Shown: positions 20,561-35,900 of the stretch, in pieces
Position numbering within the stretch: position 1 is the stretch's first letter
Layout: each line of letters starts with the position of its first letter
Assembly: GCA_009617715.1 (NCBI GenBank)
Contig: VTFK01000263.1
Location: 124,001 to 188,000 of the forward strand
Source of the DNA: Plectrocnemia conspersa
Taxonomy: Eukaryota; Arthropoda; Insecta; Trichoptera; Polycentropodidae
Direction: 5' to 3'
Length of the DNA stretch: 64,000 nt
Position numbers and translations under genes: made by a program
The notes under the pieces: model-generated
What the model saw: only the letters and a program-made list of their open reading frames with translations
Told to the model about the DNA's origin: nothing
Databases searched by the model: none

Positions 20561-23500
20561 TTTTAGTACCCGTTGGCATACAGGACTCTTTTCCTCTCAA
20601 ACCTCCACCTTCTGCACTCACTCACAAGACTCGTTCTTAACCATGATAATTGTCTAAGACTTGCCATTGCAACTGGTACCTCGAATTCGTTCGAGTGCGG
20701 GCCAGTCCCCATTCATATTTCACGGGACATCAAGGTCATACCTACAGCATTTATGTTCAGTGACATTTTGTGTATGTGTGTTATGGGTTAAAACTTGTAT
20801 TGTTTTAGATAAACTTTGTACCTTAAAATAAAAAAATATTAAAAAAATAATCATAAAATTAAATAAAAACACACGTTCTGTATAAAATTATGTATATTTT
20901 TGCTTGGTTATTTTAATTTTATATTTAAATGCTCTTGTACTGCGACATAAAAATCATTATCACTTTCTCCGTCGGTCTTATTACGTCTAAGGACAAAGGA
21001 TCACCGATCCGTTGTAAATTAAAGCACTTTTATATATAAAAATGCACATAAATACACAAATATTGGTGCATATACATGTGCATTTTTAACATAAACAGCC
21101 ATCAGCGAAAATATTCATATACCTTTCAATAAAAAATTACCCACTAATAAGGTGAAGTTTCATGATTAAAAGGCAGCCTTATCAGAAATTATTGTTACTT
21201 TGCATTCCAGGTTGATACGTCATCATATAATCGCATCTCTCGCTCGCTTAAAGCACTGAAGTACATTTTTAAGCCCAGAAAAAAAGCTCTTGGTGACGCA
21301 TAGTCCGTTATTAAACAGACTTTCACTGCTGTTTATTTTACATTCAATAATTGTTCGAAAATACAGTTATATAACTGCTATAGATATTTATCAAAATTTT
21401 ATGTTACAATGTAAAAAGCAGTTAAAACCTCCGAAAAGCTCTCTAAACTAGAATGGTTAGTAATATTTAAGTGAACGAATCAAAAGCATCTTTGGCCGCT
21501 TATTATGTTTCGAATTTATATTGTTAGGCCCCCCGGAATGATAATCATAAACTAACGACAACAAAACCGTTAAATACACAATAAATAACAACAGAGATAA
21601 ATATCAATACATATGCAATTTGTAACTCGTTGGATTAAAATAAAATTACATAAATATTATTTTGATAATACACAAAAATAGGCCTCTACCATATATTATA
21701 CAATTTAGATTTAATACTATATCACTATGTGATTATTCGTTGTTAAATATATGATCTATATATTTTGTATAATATACTCTGACTTTTTGTACTAGAAACA
21801 ATTAAATTATTACAAGTGACGGTATTTTTCTTTATAGATTTAATTTGTTTGAAAAAAAGATTTATTTATAAAGCTTGGGTTTTGTATATTCTTTTGGAAC
21901 ATTTTAAGTATAATTACAAATAAATCTTGTTAATTGTTTTAAACATTACTTTTCACGTGTGACACATATATAATATTTTATAGATTTAACCCTGAGAATT
22001 TTATGTTTTTTTCAAATACAAATTAAAAATTGCATCATATGCTAATTATATATTTATTACAATACATTCGGATTGTTTCACAAAAAGTTTGAGACTGTTC
22101 TTTTTATTGAAAAGACTAAGCATTTCTTATCCAGAGAACAATACAACTGTTGAACGTTTTATATTATTTTTTAAATGTATGCGAATGTAGGATTCATTTA
22201 TACAACCAGTCTATCTTTGGCATCTTTTTACGGTAAGGCTCAGCGTATCATTATCATATAATATACTTTCTTTACACAATATGTTTCATCTACTTACAAA
22301 AATATCAACGTAAATTAAACATTTTTAATATATATATATTTATAAAGGTATAATATTCAAATCAAACATGCCGTTGGTTCGTTTTTTATTATATCGTTTT
22401 AATATTATCATAAAATTAAAACTATAATACATCAACAACCAATCGCCTGAGTGAATGCATGTATTATTATGTATACATAAATATTTATATATTTTTAAGC
22501 ATTACTTTTCCTTATAAATAATTTTTAAGGCAGGTGCAAACTTGCAAGTAACTTCAGAGGTAATTGTTATCACAAAAAAATCGGTGCTGGATCAAATACG
22601 ATCTCGACATAGTGAAAAACTGTGTTTAGTGTATGCGCGAATATTTAATTATTATTACCTCAGAGTGCGTTTTTTAAAACCCATGCGCATTATTCACAAT
22701 TCGCGTTAATTCTATCATAAGATTTACTTACAAATTAGGTAGTATTTTTACTTTTAAAACTTGCAATACGGACTGCTTCACGTGGCCCAACTTGTATAGA
22801 GCAACCAACGTTTTTTTGGCTATGATTGCGATATCATAAGGAGATTGAAGGCGTCTATTGCTAAAGCTAAATTGTTGTATTGTGTAAAGCAGAACTCAAC
22901 GGTTAACAAGCTCATATTAATAATAATAATAAATTGTACATATATTATTTATTTAATTTGTAAAATAAAGACCGATATTTATTTTGAACATAATTATGCA
23001 GATAACAGCTATTCCACGTAACCCATTAAATGTTTTTATATTTAAGAATTTAGGCAAGCTCTTAACCGGCAATAACAATCGAAAAAGAAGTAATAGAAAA
23101 ACGTCGACCATAAAAAGAACACGTTAATTGTTTAAAATGAAAAATGTAACATCTGGATCAACGGGAAAAGGAAGTTTAAAAATCATGTAATGTCTAAAAT
23201 ATTAGATAATATTATTCTTTATTCTCAATAACTTAAATTATATTATGCCAATGTAAGGATTTTTTTTCTTAAATTTGTGGAATAGCTGTTTTTTGTATAG
23301 CTTTCTGTATAATAAAAATATGCTTTCACATCAAACTAAGAAAGCAACATACGATTGCCTGCAATCTATTTTAATAACACACTATTTGGTCATTCTTCAA
23401 ATTGGTCACGAACGTCCATTTTTATAATGTTTTTAGAAAGTACTATCATTCTAACAAAATATTATTTTTCGAATGTATCCTTATATCATAATTTACTGAT

Positions 23501-23983
23501 TATTTTACGCATTTCCTTTTCATCACATTACTAATTTATTTTAACACGTATTGCTTCTTTGTGCCCACATTGTTTGTATATATATATTATATATATATAT
23601 GTATATGTGTATATTGTTTCAGAAACTGTTAACCGTTGAACTGCAATACAAAACATTTCAATTTTTTGTAAGAACCACGTTAAAATTCTGCTCATTCATT
23701 GTCAGTCATATAAATATTACATACAATGTACTCATACATTGGACTATAAATGTATAAGAAATATATGCATTTTTTTCTGTATATATAATAAATATATATA
23801 TGTATATATATTTATAATTTTAATAAAGCACTTGCAAAGTAAAACGTATTGTGAGCGACGTATATCAAATAAAAAGCGAAATGAGGTAACAGTGCTCCGT
23901 TTCAGTTCTTTTCAGGCCACACACGCTGGCTTTGTAAAAATCATCCACAACGACACAAACTCGTCCATGCACGAAATTTCGTT
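20561..23983. other. AT-rich intergenic spacer between Pss and PEDS1 3' ends
   Basis: About 3.4 kb with no supported gene. It contains homopolymers and a TA/TG microsatellite at 23576-23612. Part of the right end is presumably the 3'UTR of PEDS1 (minus strand). A slightly GC-richer patch at 20570-20790 has a short open frame with no recognisable homology. Confidence 0.45.
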
Positions 23984-26900
23984 TCAAGAGGTCTTCTGCG
24001 CCCATTTCAAATCGTCGGCCCTAGGCTTGCACCCGGTGGCGTATTCGATTATCGCCTCCAGGGTGGACCAGAAGCAGAGCTTCTCCAGAGGCCAGTTCAA
24101 CCAGCCGGTCGTTATGCAGAAATATGTCTCGTGAGGAGCCACGTGATGAATCCTGTGATGTCTCCTAGGCAGGATTACCCGATGCTCCTGCAGCCACACC
24201 ACCCACACGGGCAGTCCGTAGTATGTGTGCGACCATTTATGTATCTGGAATGATATTTTAAAATAAATGAATAGTGTATTATGGTAATAGTGATAGAAAA
24301 TATATACTAAGAGCTTAAAGAAGATCTTATTGATTTGCAAACATTGTGACATAACGAGGAGATAAGGAATTACTCATTTATGAAACTTATAATGTGTCAT
24401 CCAAATCTCTAATAAATAAATATATTATCACTTATGACAGTATTAGGATCGCTTTTAAAAGTCAGAGATCTTCAAATGGGTTTTTATATTTAAAAAATAA
24501 TATGTTTTATTGAATATCAAATGCCTCTAAATTTGTGTTATTATTTTGTAAAATTTAAAACAGCATACCTGGTTGGTCATCGCGACGAATATGGAGCAAA
24601 GAAACCAATAGCACGACCACATAAACTGCTCTTCGATGAATTCATCCGAAGCAGTCAAGAATTGCCAGGTCATGCGAGCTAAAAAAGGTATGGTCACGGC
24701 AAAATTATCCCCGTTCGTTTCGATAAAGTCGTGGCGTGTTATAGATGTGGGGTCGATATGGTGTTCTCGGAACGGTCTCAGAAAATTCTGAAAATGAACA
24801 TACAAAAGAAATAAACGTGAGGGTTATGATTTTGTAGTGTGAATTTGTGGTGTGTTAAGCGTTATCGGAAAAGTTATCAAACTGTAACTGGAATGTTAAC
24901 GCATTTATGTTACGGTACTTACTAAAGTATTTGATTCAATTATAGATTAATAAATTTCCTTTTAACTGATGTATTCGGATAAATATTTACCAAACTTTGG
25001 CAAAATAGGATATAAATTATTAACTCCTGTCAACTGCCTAAATTCATCTTAGTAGTAAATAACTATTTAAATGAAATGCATATTAGATTTTATTAAATTT
25101 GAAAACCTTAATTTCTGCGTCTCTTTTTGACTATACCACCCCGTTTCAGCTTGCGGGCGAGTAACGTTATTTAATATTACAAGATTCGTCTGTTCCTTCT
25201 ATGTAAAATCACATTCATATTTTTATGGCAGCGATGTTATTAACTGTAAATTTAAAATAAATGACGTTCATGGTTTTAAAATAAGTAGAAGGGCATCCGT
25301 TGTTACTGATTAACTCGGTAAAAACTCAATAAAAATTGTTATGCAACGGCAAAATATTTTTAAATCATTTGCATGCGGGCATTTTAAAAATAAAATATTG
25401 ATAAGATATTAGGAAATCAACTGTGATGTTCATTATTTATTAATTGATTTAAATCCCACATAGATAATGACATTTTTTAATGTTTATCGCGTTAATTATA
25501 ATTATAAATATCATTAAAAGACCGCATTTAGTGAACAGAGAGGGCATTATTTTTAACCACAAGTAGCATTCATCACTTTAAAAATGAATTCATCAAAACT
25601 CTCCAGAATAGCGACCAAACGACTACCATTTATTCCGATTCCAGAAAAAAAAAATTTTATTTCAGTGGAAAAAATCAAAATATCCCTTGATAAGTTTTTC
25701 ATAAAAATGGGCCAATTCGGCATAGACGGATTTTTACCGTCTAAGCAAGGGTTTTTTTGTTAAAATGGAACACCGCCGTGGGAAAACATTTTCCAGATTA
25801 AATCACAAAGTACCCACCATCAATTAGAAAATATTAAAGGTGTGTGTCGATTGGCACTTAATTTTTTTTAAATTTGTAATAAATGTATAATTTTTATTTA
25901 TTTCTGCTTTTTTTCCCTATATTCTTATTTTTTTCTATCGCTTAATTTGTAAAATATTTTTTAGTGTTATTCCTAAAATTATAACCACCAACGTTTTATT
26001 TTATATTCTCATATTTTATTAAATTTAAACCAATAACAAATTGTAAACATTAAAATGGTTATAAACCAGTTATGTTTATATAATAGAATCATTTATATTA
26101 TTGAAATAAACGTTTTATGAAAATAAAGTATTCTTTGTAGATACCTTATGAGAGGATAACATGTTTATTGGGGATTGCCATCGAACGACCGTTCGTAATC
26201 TGCCCTAACAGCAAGTGGCAATATGTTTTAAATAAATATCTAACGGCCACCTTTTTGAAGAGGAGCGAAAAACAAAATCTCCTATGGAAGGGGCCATGAA
26301 TATAAATATGCAGACAACCAATCTGAAGACTTCCTCAGGCACTTTGTCAGAGATTTCATAACTTCAAGTGTGTTATTTTTATACATTTTTAAATGTTACT
26401 TTTAGTGACAGTGAATTTGCGACGTTTTTTTATGATTACTTTTTATTTTAGAATAGTTTGAGCAAAGTTATATGATTAATCCTTTGATTGTCAAACATTT
26501 GAGATCTAAATAACGATGTAGTGCGTAAAAAAGTTATTTGCCCTTTAGGCAAATACCCTACAGCCTATTAAAAAAACGTATCAAATTATATTTTCAATGA
26601 CGACCTCATATTCGGCAATTCTCGCCAAAGTAGCAAGTGCCAATATATCGGATTTCATTTTTGGATCAACTAAAAGGTTAAACCATTCACACTTTTACAC
26701 ACAAATATGTAGTTAGTCAATTTACGCTTTAGGTCAGTGATGTGCATTTTCTTCAAAATATTCATAAAACAATGTAATATATGTGATACTTTAAAAATAT
26801 GTTTTTAAGCAGGGGACGGAATACGATTTTCGTGACAATGAATCCAGGGTCCACCCATATCACTTCATGAATTTTATACACACAATCATAGGAGTGTCTG

Positions 26901-29900
26901 TCGGGCGAAACTTGGCGCCCACAATACGTTTGCACAATTTTTAACATTACATCAACGGCGAATCAACCACAGAAATAACTCAAGTATGCGCCCGTATAAC
27001 TAACTATACCGAGAATGTGGCCAATTCTCGGACAACTGGGTCCAAGTGCGAAAGCTTTTAAGTCCACTTATTTTGGTTGTATATCTCTATTGGTAAAATA
27101 GTTAAAAATCATTTTTAGAAATGGCTGATAATAAAAAATGTGACGAATTGATTCTCAGAACAAGTATAGCGGCCTGATTACCTTTCCGATGAGTGGCAAG
27201 TCCACAGCTCCCCACGAGTCGGATGCCCAGTGCACCAGCCCCGAGCCAAAGTCAGCTGTGAGGATACCACAGAGGGCGGCGGCTGCCACCCCAGACACTG
27301 CATCCATGCGGAAGTGCTTTATAATAAACCAGGCGTTCACCACCATCAGTGTAATGCAGATGCTGACGCAGACGCACTCTTGGATTCTCTTGCCTGAGGA
27401 GGAGAAAATAAAATTGAACTCGTTTTTTTTCTGTACCTACCTACCTACACAGAATCTTATCTATCATGTACAAATAAATAAATACTAGTAGATGTATATG
27501 GTAAAGGCCCTAGTTTTAACATGGTACAACTGATAAAGGTCTGCCGACTCTTTTTAAAAGAACCTCTTTTATATTTTCAAATTCTTTAACATATCAAAGA
27601 ATACTCTATAAATTAGTTGAGAAGCGCTTCTAGTGCTTTACATTCGATAGCTTATGCTGTGACATCACGCAGTTATAATTCGGCAGCGCTTCCAATGCCA
27701 CGTCAAAAACGTGTATCGCAGTTCAGCGATAATTTATTTTCGTTTTATTACCTTTGCATATACATCGTATCTGAAAATGAATTTCAGATGTCGTGTTTTA
27801 AATAGATGACAAAGCTGTGCTAAAAAATTTAGACGGAATATTTCATTCACGGGTAACTTATTTATTAAATGGCTAAGTAATTAGATCATATTTAATTGTG
27901 ACAGTCGTTTAGAGGTTGAGGACATTGAGAGCAATATCAATAGGCAATTAAATAAAAAGTTTTTATATAGATTTTGATTTGCTAATACTTATTAGGTAAA
28001 CGTTTTTATTATCTGCGAAAAACAACTACAGACAAAACTATTTTTAGGGAAATTCAGAAAAATTTAACAAAGCACAATCTGAAATGGGTCTCTAGTCTTT
28101 GTGAAAATGAAATGGACTCTACTTATACATTATTATTTATGGGAAATAATTATTTAATATTTGAAACGTGTTCTTGAACAAGTTGTTTCAGTGAACTTCA
28201 TTCGTTTACGTTAACATTTTAAATCGTGGCGCCCGTTTAGCTATGAATATTGCTGCTGTAAGTGAAAGTGTGAGTTTTTTTATGGCTCTTATGAACTTGC
28301 ACCTACACCCGTATAATATAAAACCAGATAACACAACTGAAGCGCAGAGGCCAGGGTCAGTGAAGAATTTACACAGATTGGGTATTAGAGCAGCAGGAAG
28401 TTGATGCTAATTTTTCAAAGAAAATCTTCTGCTCTGATGAGGCACATTTTCACCTCTCTGGGTATGCTAATAAACAAAATTGCCGCATATGGGGCGAGGT
28501 AAATACTTATGTGAATAACGAGAGATCATTACATTCTAAAAAAGTGACTGTTTGGTGTGCATTGTGGTCAGTAGGTGTCATTGTGCCTTACTTTTTAAAA
28601 TAACAATGGTCGAACTGTCAATGGTGAGCGATATAGGCGCATGATAACCGATTATTTTTAGAACAAAACTGAAGATATCGATGTGGAAGACATGTGATTT
28701 CAACAAATAAACACATTTGCGATATTTCATGCTATTTTTGTCTATTCAAGGAAAAAATCCAAAAGAAAAATCTCATAGATAAATGCAAAACAAAAATTTA
28801 AGATCGTGGTAGATTTGAAGGAACATCCAAAAACAGGAAGACGTAAGAGCCAAAATTAACGATGATGCTTTAAATTCGCCGGTGAAGTCAGATTATAGTA
28901 AAACTATCAATTTGTAAAACTTGGCTATCTGTGGGCGATAGCTCATTTGAAAAGACTAAATAAAATGAAAAAATATACTAGACTTGTGTTTAATACAAAG
29001 CAACGAATAACAATATGGTATTCGCTATAGCTAAAACATGAAAACAATATATTTATGAAGGATTGACATGAATATGATAAATAAGTATAATATAAATAAC
29101 TATTCAAATGGAAAAATGTGTGGCTTACTTCAAAACAAGTACCTGTTTTAACCCTTGACCAAATTACATATGTTCATGATCAATTATTATACACAAACCT
29201 TACGAGACCATCACAATATAGGTGTATTGTACCAATTTAGCAAGATATTAAAAAAATGTCAGTTTTGACAGATAACCAATAAACAATAATAACACACTTT
29301 TACCCTAGCAACACCGCTTATATTTTCAAATTCTTTTATATTTGCTGCAACTATACATATTTTTATTTGCTGCAACCATAAATATTTTATATTTGCTGCA
29401 ACCATATATACGATATCAGTAAACTATTTTAATTTACTGAAATTGTCGGCTAAGCTGTTTATTTATAACTTTTATATTAAACAGGCATTAAGTTAGTAAT
29501 ATAATAGTATTACTGTGCTACATTATGTTCAGATTAGTCATGCGTCAAATTTCCCTTTCGCTCGAAATCGCAAGAAATTTCGCGGAAAATTTGTGCTGTA
29601 TAAAAAGCATGAAATAATCGCTCATTTCTATTTGGAAATTTGGGCGAGTGATACAAACCTTTTTATGTGAGTAAAGTATCTATAAATAAAAATCTATTTT
29701 AAACTGAAGTTTTATGTTAAAGTTATCATATAAATCATCTCATATATTGTATATTAATTTACTACGTTTTGTCGACATGTATTGTTTTAGCGTTTAACAC
29801 ACCATCGTTGTAAGTTTTCCTTAAGCAAATATGTACTCAAACGTTAATTTAGAAAAGTGACTCAATACTTCATTACGTCATATATTACACAAAATGCATA

Positions 29901-32900
29901 TTGGAGATACACAATTGTCAGAAGAGATAAAGCGAACGTTAAACGGCGACGTGTGCAGCATGTATATAATTTACTGCTTTTCTTGCTACATTGTCCACGG
30001 CGAAATTTTACTACCCTCGTAAATTTTCCAAAAACTAAATCCCAAAAAATAAATGCGAGATTCAGCGTACAGAAGGAATAGGATACATCTAGATTTGCGG
30101 ACATAAAAGATTGTAGTTTATTCTTCAAAAGGGACAATGTTATGCTGTTGCTATTAATACAAAAAGAATAGTTAAAAAATACACTTTTTTTTTCACTATA
30201 AACATATTTTTACTTACATTTAATTGCTTTTTTTTAATAAAACTATTTAACTAACTAACCAGATTTTATTCAAATAGTGATAACACTAGTAATATTATAT
30301 GAAATCGATGAAGCCATATGTTATTTTGTTGATTCGAGAATATAATTATTAAGTTTGCGTTGAATACATAATATATCCCAACAAATTTATTCGTATATGC
30401 TTTAATAATTAACTTATAGTTAAGAATATGCAATATGTATTTATCTATTGTAGCATATCTACTGATAACTGATGCTAATCGTGCGTACCATTGCACATCG
30501 TCGAATATCATTATTAGACTAAGAGCAAAGAAATTAGCAAATACGCATTTACCGTAAAAAAGCATTTGTTGCACATATGCGTTAAAAGCGCAATAAACAA
30601 AAATGCTACTAGTCTTTACTAATCATCAAATGTATTTATAATCAATGTGTGGGGGTTCCAACCACCTACACAATTAACTAATAGGGTATTAAGAGAATGA
30701 AAATAAATACCAACTTATCTCAAAAGTTAAATTCTAACAATGGAATAGAGAGCTTGGTGGAAAATAATTGCGCTAATAACTTACAGAATTTTATGGACCA
30801 CCTATCAACTTAAGACATTAATCAATCCGTTTTAAGACATTAATCAATCGTAAAGTGTTTTTACCTTTTTGTGTGAAGAGAATGCGTGATAGACAATGCG
30901 TATTATTGTAATTTACACCCTCTCTTAACGAGCGCCGTAAGTGGAAGTTTTACTTAAAGCGTAAATATATTTCGTGGGTGAGTCCAAAAAGTGATGCAAT
31001 TGACCAACCAACATCCTCATCTGCGATTCGCAAGAACTGTCACTTAGTGACAAGAGGGCAGACAGACAGAGTATTAACACATCACAATACAATGAAGACT
31101 CCCAGACTTTCAAGACTGTTACTTAATAACAGCGGCTATATAATATATTTTATTAAGCATATATCCTTAAATAAATATATTACGGCGTCTATTTTTGTTG
31201 CAAAATCATATTCAGTCGGTTTAAAAACCCGAAAAAAGAATGTATGGAATTGACAGGTACAGACAGCCGGTGGTGGAGTGTTGCCAAATTTCTACATGTT
31301 TGAACCATAATGGCCACGCAAGAATTTTTATAAAAAAAACGATGGAAATAAACAAATCTAATTCCGCTTTCTTATCAAGAGGAGCCAGAAAAAATAAACC
31401 TTTTTCATCTCGATTAAGCATATACACTTCAATCAGAACTTTACCAGCTACTACTGACTTAGGATACATGAGAACTCATTCTATATTCGTACCAAGAGGA
31501 GCTACGTCAAGCATCAGCTGAGACTTCCCACTTTATGTAAACCTTTGTCAGTTAAGAAATCCGAAATGCAGAGTTCAATTTGATTTTTGGAGACGATTAC
31601 AAATTTATAGTGGTTACACAAATTGTATGTTGCACAATAATAATATTGTATATTTAATTAATTTTGTCTTATATAAAAATACACACTGACAGAGCAAAGT
31701 CAATCATATTAAATATTTTCACTATTAATATATCTACTGCGACCTATACGTTCCTGTTGATTTAAAAACGCTCATGCGCATCGCCGCTCGTCGTCGTGCA
31801 ACGACGAGAAGTTTCATTATAATATGATATATAAAATTCCAATAAAATTAAGACATTAATTATTTGTAGCAAAGACAATCGTATTTTGAAGTATATTTAT
31901 AAGTTTAAATATCTTAATTGAATTGAATTTATGTCATAATTCTTTAAATTTTGTCGTTCTGAAAATAATATTGTTAAGATAAATATCCAATTAAATTGTG
32001 AATTATTCTCATTATACTTATATACATAATATATCGTAAATACACAATTCTAATAATACTAAAGCGTTGAAAATAAATAATAAAGAAGGATGGGTGGCTC
32101 GATTATATTTTCATCAATGTCCTAAAGTTAAAATAAATAATGTATATTCTGAAGAGAAATTAGTGTCTTATGGAGTACCACAAGGGTCTAAATTGGGACC
32201 ATTGTTATATGTTTTGTATATTAATGATATAGTTAATAACATAAAAAAATGTAAAATTCATCTATTTGCGGATGACACATTAATGTATTGCATAGGTGAT
32301 AACATTAAAGAAATTGTAAATAATTTAAATAATGAATTAAGTATATTAGAAATATGGTTAAAGAATAATGTACTTAAATTAAATGAGAATAAAACTAAAT
32401 GTATGTTTATTAATTATAAAAATGTGTTAGATAATAGTACCAAAATAGTAATAAATAACTCTAGTATAGAAATAGTGGATAATATAAAATATTTAGGAGT
32501 AATTGTTGATACAAAATTAAATTTTAAAGAACATTGTAATTACATATTAAAAAAAATTAGTAGAAAGGTAGGTTTATTATCTAGATTAAGAAATATATTA
32601 AGTATAAATACAAAAAAAAAATTTACAATAGTATAATATTGCCCCATTTTAATTATTGTGCAACACTATTAAATATGTTAAATAAATTAGATAAACAAAT
32701 GTTGCAAAAAAAATTACAAAATAGGGCAATGAGAGTAATTTTAAATAAAAATAGATTAACTAATTGTAAAAGTATGATTGATAGATTAGAATGGTTGAAT
32801 GTTCAAGAAATATTGAGTATGAATGTTTTAGTATTTATATATAAGTTAGAAAATAATATGTTACCAGAATATTTTAATAAGTATTTAATAAGAAATAAAG

Positions 32901-35900
32901 ATGTACATAAATATAATACTAGAAATAGAGAAAATTTAAAGATAATTAAGTACAAGAAACCGAGTACGGCTAGGGGAATTATGTACGGAGGTTTTGATTT
33001 ATATAATAGTCTTCCATGAGAAATCCGAAACAGCAAAAATATAACGGGTTTCATAAATGGAATAAAAAAACACCTTCGTACATATAGAAATAAATTATAA
33101 TATTAAGACTTTATTATTGTATATTTTTATTTTTTCTTTCCACTATGTATTTTTTTTTATATTTTTATATGTTTACTAAATTTGTTAGATGTAAAGATTA
33201 GCTATTAAAATAAAAATAAATAAATAAAATAACTGCGCGAATTGCTATAAGTATAGAGAGGAGAAATAGATAATACCATATACATAGATGGCGGTATTAT
33301 TTATTTACAAAAATCTAGTGTCGAGAAAAAGCTTCCCACATGAACTATACATTGGTAATTAAATAATGATTATTTAAAATTTCTAACTAGCAATAGCAGA
33401 CAAAATTTACAGCTTAAGATGATTCTTGAATGAATTTTTATTTTCTTTAAAAACAAATGAACATTGATGTAAATATTATCCTTTCAAAAACATATAAAAC
33501 AACTATTGCTCTGCTAAAAGTATTGTATTTAAATTACAAGAAAATTTCAAATGATATTAGCATATGTAATAAAATGGAGCTTTTAAAATAAATATGCTAC
33601 TCCATATGTGTAGGTATATAATTCCCATATAGGTATATGCTCATAAAAAGTATATTTTTACGGGTCTGACACTTGTGTGTTATAAATATTACTACTCCCT
33701 ACAGAGCTTACATCCTGTATTATATTCTAAAAAAACACTTCATTTTGATTGCTCCTAAATAATTAATTTTATACAATAACAGCGCAACGTGACTAGCCAA
33801 TATTTTGCGATGTTTACCTTATTATTTAATTATTTTATTAAGGAGAGTGCTTGACTTGCACCCTATAAAAGCAACCCTTTGGTTGCTCGCACCGTTATAA
33901 TAGACAATAACCATCAGATTAGCTATAATCTGGTATTTGTTTTACTGATAACGAGGCGGCAAAACACGGCTAAAAAATTCATAAACAAACCCCTCCGGAC
34001 AATCAACCCCCGTAGCGAGGCCGCAACCCCCAAGATTTACGTGCCGATAAATTAAACATCAAAGGGGTAGTATTGCGGTCAAAGGTTACACGCATCCTCA
34101 GCATGTTTTCGCCGGTCGAAAATAAGACAAACGTAAATAAACCGGCCGGCGATTTATTTTCGGACATCCTGTGTGTGTGTGACGCAACAATGATACTCGC
34201 GTGTTCATTTTCAAAACGCGATAACGCACATTAAGACGACCTTTATTAGTCATGCATATGTAATAATGCAATCGCATAATAGTGCGCTACTTTTTCGATT
34301 AGATTGCCTATAATAAAATTATTTATCCCACCCACTATCTACTATTGGATAATTCGCTCGATCACAATAAGTAAATTACAAAAGGCTGTAGTCATGGCGA
34401 TGATTCGTTGTGACATCGAAAGTCGATAGAAAAATAATAAATAGTGTTGGAAAAGGACACCTTTTACACATGGCCAATCTAAAAATGTAAGTCCACGATT
34501 TTCTGTGTAAAATGAAAAATGTCTATATAGTCTGTGATAAAATACCTGTTCAAAATTATGAACCGAAAAACGGTTTTTCCGGAACGAAAATCGGAACCGA
34601 ACAGAAGAAACATTAATAGGCATATGTTAGCACTTTGAGGAATTCCTGTTGTGGCAATTTATTCAAATCATTTGTGTAGCTATATTGCACATATTGCCGA
34701 CGATCTGAAAAGTATGATTAAAATATAATAATATGTAATCATGTATACCAGGTCTCGGCAACCTTTTTTGGCTGCGGGTCAAAATAATTAGAATGTGACT
34801 ATTAAAAAGACTATTCGGGTCAGTGATTATTTTTGGTCCTAACAACCATATATGTGGTCTAGTCTTGACATCGTAACACATTAAAAATAATATTTGCAGA
34901 ACTGAAATGGGTCACTTCAAATCATCAAACGGGTCACTTGGTGACCCACGGGTCATAGGTTGCCGAGCCCTGATGTATACTTAACCATCCGTTAATTTAT
35001 ATATTTAGTAAATAATTTAAATTTGCAGAGGAAAAAACACTTTATTTATTTAAATGATAGTCAATGTTTTCATATGTAACCGAATCATATATTTGTAAAA
35101 AAAAAAGAGTAAGGCATTTATTTGCAAATAGAAAGCAATAAGAAACTTTTTATTCTAGCAAAATATTTCATTAAAATAATTAAGAAAATATGTTTATATA
35201 TTTTTAGTATATTTAAAATCAACTTTAAGGTTAAAAGTTGAGCTGAACAGCGACGTGCTGACGATCGATTACGTCCCAATGAAATAACTGAAGAAACTAA
35301 ACAGCATAGTGTTGACGACCAATACGCGCTACTGTAGTACGCAAAAACAAGAGACCAAAAATATTGTATAAAGCTAAGTATTGAAATAGATTTGTAGGAA
35401 CAGCATGAATAAAGAATGAGACTACATCTATCCCGAGCGTAGCTAAAGCTAGTTAAGCGATGGATGGTAACGGGTGGTAATTAGACACAGATTGAGCCAC
35501 TGCAGTAGTATTTTATTGAATAGTTCTTAGTTACTTGTTTATTATTTATATACAGTGAACAGTGCGTGGGTCCCACGCCGTCGTGCGAGCCCATCAGGGT
35601 CGACATGAGATAATAGGCCCTCTATTATCTCTTGTCGACCTAGCATTATATAAAATTATTTTTTAATTTTATAGCATACAGCAATATTTTTGAGTAATTC
35701 ATACGAGACACCCCTGAAATTCCTGAGCAGGGACACAAGTTAATATTCTTAATCACCTGAAAATAAAACTGTGAAAATAATTTTCACATATTCCACAACA
35801 CCGCAAAACCTACGACCGACGATCCAGAATAACGAAATTGTATTTTAAGCCTCTAAACTTTAGAGGTTAGAGTCTAAAGGGAGTATATACAGACCACTTC

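Noticed and set aside
23739..24134. 131-codon plus-strand frame
   Set aside because: It is antisense to the last PEDS1 exon and owes its length to that exon.
26762..26947. Minus-strand 61-codon frame in PEDS1 intron 2
   Set aside because: Reads somewhat protein-like but no recognised family, no flanking splice logic and PEDS1 phases do not need it.
31221..31521. Overlapping frames on both strands
   Set aside because: Neither shows a conserved motif; mutual overlap suggests chance.
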